Shown here: positions 1 through 8,800 of the stretch, one piece after another
Position numbering within the stretch: position 1 is the stretch's first letter
Layout of the letters: each line of letters opens with the position of its first letter
From: Blastococcus atacamensis
GTDB lineage: Bacteria > Actinomycetota > Actinomycetes > Mycobacteriales > Geodermatophilaceae
DNA length: 55,218 bases
Direction: 5' to 3'
Assembly: GCF_002938425.1 (NCBI RefSeq)
Contig: NZ_POQU01000015.1
Coordinates: forward strand, 1 to 55,218
Translations under genes and position numbers: made by a program
The notes under the pieces: generated by a model
Database searches by the model: none
Seen by the model: only the letters and a program-made list of their open reading frames with translations
What the model was told of the DNA's origin: nothing

Positions 1-88
1 TTTTTGTTTTTTTTTTTTATGTATCCGGCGACCTCTGCGCTTTATTTGTTCTCGTTGGTGGGAGGGTTAAAGGGTGTAGAGGAGACAG
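1..88. other. Sequencing-adapter artefact at contig start
   Basis: A poly-T run is followed by a corrupted copy of an Illumina P5/Nextera adapter: ggcgacc is preserved from the P5 core and the segment ends in gagacag, the end of the Tn5 mosaic sequence. Genomic sequence starts only after position 88. Any reading frame here is meaningless. Confidence 0.85.
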
Positions 89-195
89 ACCACCGCGAGC
101 GTCTTGTAGCCGGCCGAGGCGGAGGCCGTCGCCGCCGCGCTGGACGGCGAGCTCGTACCGCTGGGCTCGGCCGGCTACAAGACGCTCGCGGTGGT
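89..195. repeat. 29-bp inverted repeat (fold-back artefact)
   Basis: Positions 89-117 are the exact reverse complement of 167-195. The left arm starts immediately after the adapter and the sequence jumps from arm to gene at about 117/118, as expected for a snap-back chimeric read and not a genomic hairpin. The right arm is genuine cysQ coding sequence. Confidence 0.85.
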
Positions 196-412
196 CCGCG
201 GCGAGGTGGACGCCTACGTGCACTCCGGCGGGATGTACCAGTGGGACTCCGCGGCCCCGGTCGCCATCGCCCGGGCGGCGGGCCTGGTCACCACCCGGCT
301 GGACGGCTCACCGCTGGTCTACAACGCACCGGACCCGTCGCTGCCCGACCTCGTCGTCACCCGGCCCGAGCTCGCCGATCGGGTGCTGGCTGCGGTGCGC
401 GGCGGGCGATAG
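119..412 (+). CDS. cysQ: CysQ-like 3'(2'),5'-bisphosphate nucleotidase, C-terminal fragment
   Basis: This is the last ~97 residues of an inositol-monophosphatase-fold phosphatase; the 5' part is lost at the contig end. The visible part has GSAGYK, then YVHSGGMYQWDSAAP, which contains the WD metal-binding signature of the family, then a DGSPL segment. CysQ dephosphorylates 3'-phosphoadenosine 5'-phosphate in the cytoplasm, removing the by-product of sulfate assimilation. Its place directly upstream of cysD and cysN on the same strand supports that role over a plain inositol monophosphatase. The codon frame continues upstream through 116, but sequence before 118 is chimeric. Confidence 0.8.
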   Translation, partial: AEAVAAALDGELVPLGSAGYKTLAVVRGEVDAYVHSGGMYQWDSAAPVAIARAAGLVTTRLDGSPLVYNAPDPSLPDLVVTRPELADRVLAAVRGGR

Positions 413-495
413 CGGACACTGGAGGGGAATCAGCACCGATCCGATGAGGTTGGCGCACTGTGCCGACCGCCCCCTAGCCACCGGAGCATCGCCCC

Positions 496-1404
496 GTGAC
501 CACGCCCGACTACCGGCTCAGCCAGTTGGAGACGCTGGAGGCCGAGTCCATCCACGTGATCCGCGAGGTCGTCGCCGAACTCGAGCGGCCGGTGCTGCTG
601 TTCTCGGGCGGCAAGGACTCGATCGTGATGCTCGAGCTGGCCCGCAAGGCGTTCGCGCCGGCCCGCATCCCCTTCCCGGTCATGCACGTGGACACCGGGC
701 TGAACTTCCCCGAGGTGCTCGAGTTCCGCGACAAGCGGGTCGCCGAGCTCGGCGTCCAGCTCGTGGTCGCCTCCGTGCCGGACGCGATCGCCGCCGGCAC
801 GGTCAAGGAGGAGCCCAACGGCTCCCGCAACCGCATCCAGACGCCCGTGCTGCTCGACGCGGTCGAGGAGCACGGCTTCACCGCCCTGTTCGGCGGCGCC
901 CGCCGCGACGAGGACAAGGCCCGCGCCAAGGAGCGGATGTTCTCCTTCCGCGACGAGTTCGGGCAGTGGGACCCCAAGAACCAGCGCCCCGAGATCTGGG
1001 ACCTCTACAACGGCCGGATCCACCTGGGCGAGTCCATCCGCGTCTTCCCGCTGTCGAACTGGACCGAGCTCGACATCTGGCAGTACATCGCCCGCGAGCA
1101 GATCGCGATCCCGCCGCTGTACCTCGCGCAGGAGCGGGACGTGGTGGAGCGCCAGGGGATGCTCTACGCCGTCAACGAGTTCATCACCCCGCGCGAGGGC
1201 GAGCAGGTGCGCCGCGAGAGCGTCCGCTACCGCACGGTCGGTGACGCGAACCTGACCGCCGCGGTGCTGTCCGAGGCCGTCACCGTCGCCGACGTCATCG
1301 CCGAGATCGCGGTGACCCGCATGACCGAGCGCGGCGCCACCCGAGGTGACGACAAGGTCAGCGACGCGGCCATGGAGGACCGCAAGAAGGAGGGCTACTT
1401 CTGA
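496..1404 (+). CDS. cysD: Sulfate adenylyltransferase subunit 2 (CysD)
   Basis: This 302-residue protein is the small, PP-loop subunit of ATP sulfurylase, which makes adenosine 5'-phosphosulfate from sulfate and ATP with the CysN GTPase. The ATP-pyrophosphatase loop SGGKDS is at about residues 36-41, followed by the family stretches HVDTGLNFPE and GGARRDEDKARAKER and the C-terminal MEDRKKEGYF. Length and ends match full-length CysD. The GTG at 496 is chosen because the protein then begins with the usual short lead into LSQLETLEAESI. cysN follows after an unusually wide 286-bp gap. Confidence 0.96.
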   Translation: MTTPDYRLSQLETLEAESIHVIREVVAELERPVLLFSGGKDSIVMLELARKAFAPARIPFPVMHVDTGLNFPEVLEFRDKRVAELGVQLVVASVPDAIAAGTVKEEPNGSRNRIQTPVLLDAVEEHGFTALFGGARRDEDKARAKERMFSFRDEFGQWDPKNQRPEIWDLYNGRIHLGESIRVFPLSNWTELDIWQYIAREQIAIPPLYLAQERDVVERQGMLYAVNEFITPREGEQVRRESVRYRTVGDANLTAAVLSEAVTVADVIAEIAVTRMTERGATRGDDKVSDAAMEDRKKEGYF

Positions 1405-1622
1405 TGGCCCGAGCTCTTCGCCGCCCGCCGGCGCCATCGCCGGAGCAGGACGCGCCCCACGACGGCGAGCAGCACCAGCCCCGTCGCCCAGCCCGCGACC
1501 TCCGGCGGTCGCCGTCCGTCCACGCCCAGCACGGCGCAGAACCACGTCGCCACCGCGTGGCCGGCGACGTAGCCCACGACGACGACCAGCAGCGCCGGCA
1601 CCGCCGCGGCGAACACGAACAT
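1395..1622 (-). CDS. Small two-helix membrane protein between cysD and cysN
   Basis: This is a 75-residue protein of unknown function on the strand opposite to cysD/cysN. It has an N-terminal hydrophobic helix (VFAAAVPALLVVVVGYVAG), a short loop with DGRRPPE, a second helix (VAGWATGLVLLAVVGRVLL) and a very basic tail RRWRRRAAKSSGHQK. The ATG at 1622-1620 has a good purine-rich ribosome site (gggaagggag) 3-4 nt upstream. Its last ten bases overlap the 3' end of cysD. It fills the gap that separates two genes usually transcribed together. The membrane topology is visible; no role is recognised. Confidence 0.6.
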   Translation of the reverse strand: MFVFAAAVPALLVVVVGYVAGHAVATWFCAVLGVDGRRPPEVAGWATGLVLLAVVGRVLLRRWRRRAAKSSGHQK

Positions 1623-1690
1623 GCGCTCCCTTCCCGGGCGTCGCGTCCCAGCGTCCGCCGTGCCGCCGTCCTCTGCCAGGAGAGCTACTG

Positions 1691-3028
1691 ATGACCGCCG
1701 CCCAGCCCGGCATCCACCCCGAGCCGCCCGTCGACGTCCACTCGCGGGCCGCGGAGCAGGCCGCCGAGATCGCGACGGCCCGCAAGGACATCCTCCGGAT
1801 CGCCACCGCCGGCTCGGTCGACGACGGCAAGAGCACCCTCATCGGCCGCCTGCTGTACGACAGCAAGGCCGTCTTCGAGGACCAGTACGAGGCCGTGGAG
1901 CGCGCCAGCGCCGGTGGCGACTACGTGAACCTGGCACTGCTCACCGACGGCCTGCGCGCCGAGCGCGAGCAGGGCATCACCATCGACGTCGCCTACCGCT
2001 ACTTCGCCACCCCGCGGCGGACCTTCATCCTGGCCGACACCCCCGGGCACGTGCAGTACACGCGGAACATGGTCACCGGCGCCTCGACGGCTGACCTGGC
2101 GATCGTGCTCGTCGACGCCCGCAAGGGCATGGTCGAGCAGAGCCGCCGGCACGCCTTCCTCGCCTCGCTGCTGCGGGTGCCGCACCTGGTCGTCGCGGTG
2201 AACAAGATGGACCTGGTCGACTGGTCGGAGGAGACCTTCGAGGCGATCCGCGACGAGTTCAGCGCCTTCGCCGCCAAGCTGGACATCCCCGATCTCACCG
2301 TCGTCCCGATCTCCGCCCTCAACGGCGACAACGTGGTCCGGCGCTCCGAGCACATGCCCTGGTACGAGGGCCCCTCGCTGCTGCACCACCTCGAGCACGT
2401 GCACGTCGCCAGTGACCGCAACCTGGTCGACGTCCGGTTCCCCGTGCAGTACGTGATCCGGCCGCAGTCCGACGCCCACCACGACTACCGCGGCTACGCG
2501 GGGACGGTCGCCAGCGGGGTGCTGCGCCCAGGCGACGAGGTCCAGGTACTCCCGAGCGGCCTGACGACGACGATCGCCGGCATCGACGGGCCCCGCGGGC
2601 CGGTGGACGAGGCCTTCGCGCCGATGGCGGTGACCGTGCGCCTGGCCGACGACCTCGACGTCTCCCGCGGTGACCTGATCAGCCGTCCGGCCAACGCCCC
2701 GCGCGCCACCCAGGACCTGGACGCGCTGGTGTGCTGGATGACCGACGAGCCGTTGCGCCCGCGCCAGCGGCTGGCGATCAAGCACACGACGCGCACGGTC
2801 CGCGGCATGGTCAAGGAGCTCCAGTACCGGCTGGACGTGAACACGTTGCACCGTGACGGCGACGCCGGCGAGCTCGGGCTCAACGACATCGGCCGGGTGA
2901 AGATCCGCACGACCCAGCCGGTCTTCGTCGACGACTACGCGCGCAATCGGGTGACCGGCCGGTTCATCCTCGTCGATGAGGCGACCAACGCCACCGTCGG
3001 CGCCGGGATGCTCGTCCCCGGGAGCTGA
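1691..3028 (+). CDS. cysN: Sulfate adenylyltransferase subunit 1 (CysN GTPase)
   Basis: This 445-residue translation-factor-type GTPase drives APS synthesis by CysD. The G1 loop GSVDDGKST, the switch region EREQGITIDVAYRYF, G3 DTPGH and G4 NKMD are all present, followed by EF-Tu-like beta-barrel domains. The length ends after these domains, so no APS kinase (CysC) domain is fused. The ATG at 1691 is chosen for its AGGAG eight bases upstream. The frame stays open 5' of it, but that stretch is low-complexity Arg/Pro sequence lying over the minus-strand membrane ORF. Confidence 0.96.
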   Translation: MTAAQPGIHPEPPVDVHSRAAEQAAEIATARKDILRIATAGSVDDGKSTLIGRLLYDSKAVFEDQYEAVERASAGGDYVNLALLTDGLRAEREQGITIDVAYRYFATPRRTFILADTPGHVQYTRNMVTGASTADLAIVLVDARKGMVEQSRRHAFLASLLRVPHLVVAVNKMDLVDWSEETFEAIRDEFSAFAAKLDIPDLTVVPISALNGDNVVRRSEHMPWYEGPSLLHHLEHVHVASDRNLVDVRFPVQYVIRPQSDAHHDYRGYAGTVASGVLRPGDEVQVLPSGLTTTIAGIDGPRGPVDEAFAPMAVTVRLADDLDVSRGDLISRPANAPRATQDLDALVCWMTDEPLRPRQRLAIKHTTRTVRGMVKELQYRLDVNTLHRDGDAGELGLNDIGRVKIRTTQPVFVDDYARNRVTGRFILVDEATNATVGAGMLVPGS

Positions 3029-3032
3029 CGAC

Positions 3033-3116
3033 CCCGGCGTCCTGGCTCACCTCCCGGCGTCCTGGCTCACCGTCCACCGTGAGCCAGGACCCGGGACGAT
3101 CAGCTGAGCTGATCGT
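3033..3116. terminator. Repeat-containing bidirectional terminator between cysN and P450
   Basis: An 18-bp direct repeat (3033-3050 and 3053-3070) is followed by the inverted copy gtgagccaggac (3079-3090), so either repeat can form a 12-bp stem. A second perfect hairpin lies at 3096-3116 (10-bp arms around one base). It sits between convergent genes, as expected for a shared terminator. Confidence 0.7.
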
Positions 3117-3121
3117 CAGGA

Positions 3122-4474
3122 TCAGCGCAGCGCCACGGGGAGGCGCTCGAAGCCGCGCAGGGTCTGCAGGTCGCGGCGCTCGGGCGGCCCTGCGACCCGC
3201 AGGTCGGGGAACCGCTCGCTGAGCGCGCGCAGGCCCACCACGCCCTCGAGCCGGGCCAGACCGGCACCCACGCAGTAGTGGATGCCGCCGGAGAACGCCA
3301 GGTGCTCGCGGGCGTTGGCGCGGGTGACGTCGAAGCGTGCCGGGTCGGGGAAGACCTCAGGGTCGCGGTTGGCCGCACCGAGCAGCACGGTCACGCGGCT
3401 GCCGGCACGCACCGTCCGCCCGCCGATCCCGATGTCGGACCGCGCCGTCCGGCCGGTCAGCTGGACCGGGCTGTCCAACCGCAGCACCTCCTCGACCGCA
3501 CCGTCCCAGCCCGCCGGGTCGGCGCGCAGACCGGCCCACTGGTCGCGGTGGCGGTCCAGCAGGACGACGGCGTTGCCCAGCAGGTTGACCGTCGTCTCGA
3601 ACCCGGCGCCCAGCAGCAGGAGCACGACGGCGTGCAGCTCGCGGTCGGTCAGCGCCTCCTCCGGCGGCAGCGTCACCAGGCTGCTGACCAGGTCCTCACC
3701 CGGGTCGCGGCGCAGCTGCGCGAAGTGCTCGTCGAGGAAGCCGTGCATGGCCCGCAGCGCCCGCTCGGCGGCGAGATAGCGCCGCAGCGGCAGACCGGGG
3801 TCCAGCGTGGCGGCGGCCGCTGCCCCCCAGCGCAGGAAGTCCTCCCGCCGCTGCGTGGGGACGCCGAGCAGTTCGGCGATCACCAGCACCGGCAGCTGGG
3901 CGGCGTAGGCCTCGATCAGGTCCACGCTGCCGGTGCGCCGTTCCAGGGCGTCGAGCAGGGAGTCGGCGGTGCGCCGGATCGCCGGCTCGAACGCCGTGGT
4001 GGCGCGCGGGGTGAACGCCCGGCTGACCAGACGGCGGAACCGGGTGTGGTCCGGCGGGTCGACGACCAGCATCGACGGCGGCTCGGCCACGCCGGCCGAG
4101 GCGGGGTCGTCGCCGAACTCCAGAGCCCACCGGATGACCTTCGGGGCGGAGGACCGGTCCCAGCCGACGCCGAACCGGTCGGAGCGCAGCACCTCCTGGG
4201 CGACCGCGTGCGAGGTGGTGACCCAGCCCAGACTGCTGGCGCTGAGCGGGCCGCGGGCGCGGACCTCCTCGTAGACCCCGTAGGGCTGCTCGCGCAGCGC
4301 GCGGTCGCGCATCAGCCGGCCCACAGGGTCGCCGCGCCGGGCACTGCGGGACAGGTAGACGGCGGGCAGTCCGTGGCGCACCGCCCATCGGGCGGCGGTA
4401 CGGGCGGGGCGGGTCAGCGACCCCAGGGCCGATCCGGCGGGCACCCGGCTCGTCTCGGCTGTGGCGCTCATCAC
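3122..4474 (-). CDS. Cytochrome P450
   Basis: This is a soluble bacterial P450 of 450 residues. The I-helix oxygen-binding motif GAGFETT is at 289-295, the K-helix EEVLR at 328-332, and the heme loop FSGGIHYCVGAG carries the thiolate ligand Cys401. It would hydroxylate or otherwise oxidise a small hydrophobic substrate using ferredoxin and ferredoxin reductase; neither is encoded next to it and the substrate cannot be told from sequence. The protein starts with two Met codons, either of which may initiate. It is transcribed alone, convergent with cysN. Confidence 0.93.
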   Translation of the reverse strand: MMSATAETSRVPAGSALGSLTRPARTAARWAVRHGLPAVYLSRSARRGDPVGRLMRDRALREQPYGVYEEVRARGPLSASSLGWVTTSHAVAQEVLRSDRFGVGWDRSSAPKVIRWALEFGDDPASAGVAEPPSMLVVDPPDHTRFRRLVSRAFTPRATTAFEPAIRRTADSLLDALERRTGSVDLIEAYAAQLPVLVIAELLGVPTQRREDFLRWGAAAAATLDPGLPLRRYLAAERALRAMHGFLDEHFAQLRRDPGEDLVSSLVTLPPEEALTDRELHAVVLLLLGAGFETTVNLLGNAVVLLDRHRDQWAGLRADPAGWDGAVEEVLRLDSPVQLTGRTARSDIGIGGRTVRAGSRVTVLLGAANRDPEVFPDPARFDVTRANAREHLAFSGGIHYCVGAGLARLEGVVGLRALSERFPDLRVAGPPERRDLQTLRGFERLPVALR

Positions 4475-4510
4475 CGCAGTGTGTCAGCAGGCGGTCGAGC
4501 GCCGACATGA

Positions 4511-4547
4511 CACCGCCCCCGTCCCGGGGTGCGGAACGGGGGCGGTG
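4511..4547. terminator. Rho-independent-like hairpin
   Basis: A perfect 12-bp stem (4511-4522 with 4536-4547, caccgcccccgt) encloses a 13-base loop. It lies just downstream of the small minus-strand gene at 4566-4730 and ahead of the P450, which suggests termination of the former. Confidence 0.65.
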
Positions 4548-4565
4548 CGCTGATCTCGGGGCCGG

Positions 4566-4730
4566 TCAGGCCTCGTTCGTCGGTGCGGGCGCGGCGCTCG
4601 GGTCGCCGTCCCAGTCCTTGCCGGCGACGTCGGCGTTCTCCGACGCGCTGTCGGTCTGACCGGCAACGGCCTCGATCATCTCCTCGTCGGAGGTGCTCTC
4701 GCCGGCCGCGTGGGTGTTGGGCTCGCTCAT
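4566..4730 (-). CDS. Small acidic, probably disordered protein
   Basis: This 54-residue protein begins MSEPNTHAAGESTSDEEM and ends PSAAPAPTNEA. It is rich in Asp, Glu, Ala and Ser with a single WDGD cluster and has no hydrophobic segment, so it is probably a soluble disordered protein. The ATG at 4730 has a strong AGGAAGGGG ribosome site about six bases upstream and the gene is followed by a hairpin, which argue that it is real despite its size. The function is unknown. Confidence 0.65.
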   Translation of the reverse strand: MSEPNTHAAGESTSDEEMIEAVAGQTDSASENADVAGKDWDGDPSAAPAPTNEA

Positions 4731-4826
4731 CGCAGTCCCCTTCCTGTGGGTCGCTCCTCGACGGAGCCTCCCCGATCGGGCGGCACGGCAAACCAGCCCT
4801 GCGTCACAGCCGCGGAGCGGCGGGTA

Positions 4827-5216
4827 TCAGAGTCGTTGCGGGCGGAGCTCGAACCAGACCCGCTTGCCGCCGCGGTGTTCCTCGCAACCCCAGCGGTCGG
4901 CGACCACCTGGACCATGCGCAGGCCGCGGCCGCGCTGCCTCTCCACGTCCGGCTCCTGGACGACCGGTCGTGTCGGGGAGCAGTCGATGACCGCCAGGCG
5001 CAGCCAGTCCTCGGAGTAGATGGCCTCGAGGGTGAGGCAGTCGGAGCCGCCCACGTGGTCGACGACGTTGGCGACGAGCTCGGTGACCAGCAGCGCCGCG
5101 TCGTCGTGGTCCTGCCGCGCTCCCCAGGCCCGGAGCAGCTCACGCACGAGACGACGGGCCACCGGCACGCTGGCGGCGGTGGGCGGCAGATCGAGACTGG
5201 CGGTGAGGGTCGACAT
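4827..5216 (-). CDS. Anti-sigma-factor-type HATPase_c domain protein (RsbW-like)
   Basis: This 129-residue single-domain GHKL ATPase is of the actinobacterial anti-sigma/serine-kinase type. The N box ELVANVVDH (Asn that binds Mg-ATP) is in the first half, a degenerate G1 region DCSP follows, and the GRGLRMVQ glycine loop precedes the C-terminal WFELR strand. Such proteins phosphorylate anti-sigma antagonists or act as signalling switches in regulatory cascades. No partner STAS or PP2C gene is adjacent. It is divergent from the HTH gene at 5426 across a palindrome-rich promoter region. Confidence 0.85.
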   Translation of the reverse strand: MSTLTASLDLPPTAASVPVARRLVRELLRAWGARQDHDDAALLVTELVANVVDHVGGSDCLTLEAIYSEDWLRLAVIDCSPTRPVVQEPDVERQRGRGLRMVQVVADRWGCEEHRGGKRVWFELRPQRL

Positions 5217-5309
5217 CGGTGTGTGTTCCGTTCTGCCGGTGGGCTGGGAAGCGGCCTGGGTGCCCGGACGTAGTCCTTATCGGCAGGCCGGAGCCCGACC
5301 TGTAGGTCG

Positions 5310-5395
5310 GTTGCGCGCAACTGTGATCCACGGCGACCGCAACTGCAACCCCTATTGCGAGAAAGGGCAGTTGCATGCAACTGCTGTTGCAGTAG
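5310..5395. promoter_or_regulatory. Cluster of GTTGC/GCAAC palindromes in a divergent promoter
   Basis: Between the minus-strand ATPase and the plus-strand HTH gene there is gttgcgcgcaac (5310-5321), a perfect 16-bp palindrome cagttgcatgcaactg (5368-5383), a single gcaactgcaac stretch (5339-5349) and an actgc/gcagt stem (5380-5393). All are variations on GTTGC/GCAAC. Operators for the adjacent HTH protein are the simplest reading. Confidence 0.55.
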
Positions 5396-5425
5396 GGTCG
5401 ACGGCACCCGATCCCCAGGAGCCGC

Positions 5426-5776
5426 ATGAGCGCCCCACCGCCCCCGCCCGGCGACGACGACGCCGTCGCGGCGCTCGAAGGGCTCATCGCCCAGATCGAC
5501 GTCTCCATCGAGGAGCTCACCCGGGCCCGCGCCCGGGCGGTCGAGCTCGCCGCCGCGCGTACGGCGGGACGCCCATGGTTGGACCTGGTCACGGCCGAGG
5601 CCCGCCCGCTCGTCGTGGAGAGCGTCTCCTCGGTGCTGTCGTCCCTGGCATCGGCAGGGCACGCGTGGCGCCGCGAGGAGGCGGCGGCGCTGCAGCGCGA
5701 GGACGTGAGCATCAACCGGATCGCCGCACTGTTCGGCGTCACCCGGCAGCGGATCTCGGCACTGCTGCGGGACTGA
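5426..5776 (+). CDS. Small C-terminal HTH DNA-binding protein
   Basis: This is a 116-residue protein. Residues 1-50 contain an acidic, helical stretch (LIAQIDVSIEELTRARARAV), and the C-terminus carries a helix-turn-helix (INRIAALFGVTRQRISALLR) resembling sigma-70 region 4 or resolvase-type HTH. The ATG is preceded by caggagccgc, a good ribosome site. The upstream region has several GCAAC palindromes, so autoregulation is plausible. The family is not recognised more precisely. It is divergent from the HATPase gene. Confidence 0.75.
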   Translation: MSAPPPPPGDDDAVAALEGLIAQIDVSIEELTRARARAVELAAARTAGRPWLDLVTAEARPLVVESVSSVLSSLASAGHAWRREEAAALQREDVSINRIAALFGVTRQRISALLRD

Positions 5777-5784
5777 GCCCCTCC

Positions 5785-5863
5785 CGCGTGCACGGGCCCG
5801 CTAACCCAGGATCGCGTCGATCGTCGCGTGCACGGGCCCGCTAACCCAGGATCGCGTCGATCG
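5785..5863. repeat. 39-bp tandem duplication covering the 3' end of hrpA
   Basis: Positions 5785-5823 and 5825-5863 are identical over 39 bp and separated by one base. The right copy includes the stop and last seven codons of hrpA; the left copy repeats them outside the gene. This is either a local tandem duplication or an assembly error. Confidence 0.9.
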
Positions 5864-8800
5864 CCTTGTAGATCCGCTGCTCGGAGACCGGCCGCGGCGT
5901 CCCGACGACCTGGGCGAACAGTGCCACCCGGAGCTCCTCGATCATCCAGCGCACGCGGACGACCGGATCGTCGGACGCCCCTGTCGAGGGCACCTGCCGG
6001 CGCAGCCGCTCGTAGTCCTCGGTCACCGCAGCCACCTGCTGCATCCACAGCTGGTCCCGCACGGCGTTGGCCGGGAGCTTCTCCAGCCGGTGCGTCATCG
6101 CAGTCAGGTAGCGGACCAGGTCGGGCAGCCGGCGCCGGCCGGTCGCGGCCACGAACCCACGGTGCAGCAGGCCGGTCATCTGCCGGCGGAGGTCGGCGAC
6201 CGCCGCCTCCGGAACCCGCCGCCCGGGCGCGGCACCGATGGCCACGGCCACCTCACGGGCACGGGTGAGGACCGCCTCGACCCGCCGCACCGTGTCCGCC
6301 GCGAGCTGCGGCAGCTGCGCCTTCGCCGCCGTCACGAGTCCTGCGAACGCGGCCTCGTCCCGAGGCGGCCCCCCGGCCGCCGCGATCAGCTCGTCGGCGG
6401 CGGCGTCGACACAGTCGGCGACCAGGTCGGGGATCTCGCCGTCCGGGTTGAACTGCAGGGCCAGGCGCGTGGCCGGCCCCAGCCCCTTCACCACCTGCTT
6501 GACCGGCGAGCCGGCGACCAGGACGAGCAGCCGGCGGGCGCCGAGCCGGGTGAGCCGCGCCGCCTCGGCCGCTGTGGGGACGACGCGGACGCCCACCGTC
6601 GCGCCCTCGTCCACCAGCGCGAGGTGGGCCGGTACGACGTGCCCCCCGCGCTGCACCTCGACGGTCTCCGGCAGCGTGCCGAAGGTCCACGCCGTCTGGC
6701 CGGTCCGCTCGAGGTCCGACGCCGCGCGGGCCAGGCTCGCCCGCGCCTGCGGGGCCACCTGCGCCTTGAGCGCGGACAGGTCCTTGCCGGTGGCCAGCGT
6801 CCGGTGCTGGTCGTCGAGCACGCGGAAGGTGGCACGCAGGTGACCGGGCACCTGAGCGGGCTGCCAGGCATCCGGCGGCACGACCACGCCGACGGCGCGG
6901 CGGAGCTCCCGCTCCAGCGCGGGCAGCAGCGGCTCCGCGGCGTCGATCAGCGGCAGCACCGCCCGCACCCGGTCCGGGATCGGCACCAGGGCACGGCGCA
7001 GCTGCTTGGGCAGCGACCGGAGCAGCTCGGTCACCAGCTCGGCGCGCAGCCCCGGCACGGTGAACGCCAGGGTCTCCCCCGCCGTCCGCTGCGCCACCGC
7101 GTCGAGCACGCCGAGCGGGACGTCGACGGTCACACCGTCCTCGGCCGCACCGGGGTCGAACGCGTAGGACAGCGGCAGGGTCAGGCGACTGCCCCCCGCC
7201 CCGGCATCCAGCCGCACCTCGTCGGGATAGTCCTCGGGGCGCACCTGTGCGGCCGCGGCCGCGTTGGTCAGCATCTCCGGCGTGAAGGTCAGCAGGCCCG
7301 GCTGCTCGTGCCGGGCACGCTTCCACCACCGGTCGAAGTGACGGGTGGAGACGACGTCGGCCGGGATGCGGGCGTCGTACAGCTCGAAGACCGTCTCGTC
7401 GTCGACGCCGATGTCCCGGCGCCGGGCCCGTTCCTCCAGCTCGGCCACCCGCTCGAGCGCCCGCTGGTTGTCGGCCCAGAACGCGTGGTGGGTGCTCCAC
7501 TCCCCCTGCACGAGCGCGTGCCGGATGAACAGCTCCCGGGAGACGACGGGGTCGATGGAGCCGTACTGCACGCGGCGGCCCACGACGACCGGCAGGCCGT
7601 GGAGGGTCACCCGCTCGGTCGCGACGACGCTGCCGCGCTTGGCGTCCCACCGGGGCTCGGAGTACTGGCGCTTCACCAGGTGGTCGGCGAGCCGCTCCAC
7701 CTCCTCCGGGTCGATCCGCGCGACGGTGCGGGCGAACAGCCGGCTGGTCTCCACGATCTCGGCGGCCACGACCCAGCGCGGCGGCTTCTTGGCCAGCGGT
7801 GTGCCCGGCGCGAGGACGAAGCGGGTGTTCCGGGTGCCCAGGTACTCCCGGCCCGGCCGGCCCGGCTTGCCGTCCCTGCCTTTGACAGGCTCCACCTGCA
7901 GCCCGATGTTCGTCAGCAGGCCGGCCAGCAGGGCCGCGGAGATGCCGCGCTCGTCGGGCTCTGCCGCCGCGTCGCCGAGGTTCATCCCCAGTCGCCGCGC
8001 CGTCCCGCGCAGCTGGCCGTGCAGGTCCTGCCACTCGCGGATGCGCAGGTAGTGCAGGAACTCCCGCTTCACCGTGCGGCGGAACTGGTTGCCCGACAGC
8101 GCCTCCTGCTGCTCCTCCAGGTAGCGCCAGAGGTTGAGCAGGGCGAGGAAGTCGGAGTTCTCGTCGGCGAAGCGGCGGTGCAGCTCGTCGGCCGCCTGCT
8201 GGTGCTCGGCGGGCCGCTCGCGCGGGTCCTGGATGGTCAGCCCGGCGGCGATGACCAGGACCTCCTCCAGCACGCCCCGGCGGTCGGCCTCCACCACCAT
8301 GCGCGCCAGCCGCGGGTCCAGCGGCAGGGTCGCCAGGGAGCGGCCCGTGTCGGTGAGCCCCCCGTCGGCGTCGAGGGCCCCCAGCTCCTCGAGCAGCGCC
8401 ACGCCGTCGTTGACCGCGCGCCGGTCCGGCGGGTCGACGAACGGGAACTCGGCGACGTCACCGAGGTCGAGGGCGGCCATCTGCAGGAGCACCGAGGCCA
8501 GGTTGGTGCGCAGGATCTCCGGGTCGGTGAACTCCGGCCGCGCCTCGAAGTCGGCTTCCGTGTACAGCCGGATGGCGATGCCGGGGCCCAGCCGCCCGCA
8601 CCGGCCGGAGCGCTGGCGGGCCGAGGCCTGGCTCACCGGCTCGATCGGCAGCCGCTGCACCTTCGTGCGATGGCTGTACCGCGAGATCCGCGCGGTCCCC
8701 GGGTCGACGACGTAGCGGATGCCCGGCACGGTCAACGACGTCTCGGCGACGTTGGTGGCCAGCACGATCCGCCGTCCGGTGTGCGGGGCGAAGACCTTGT

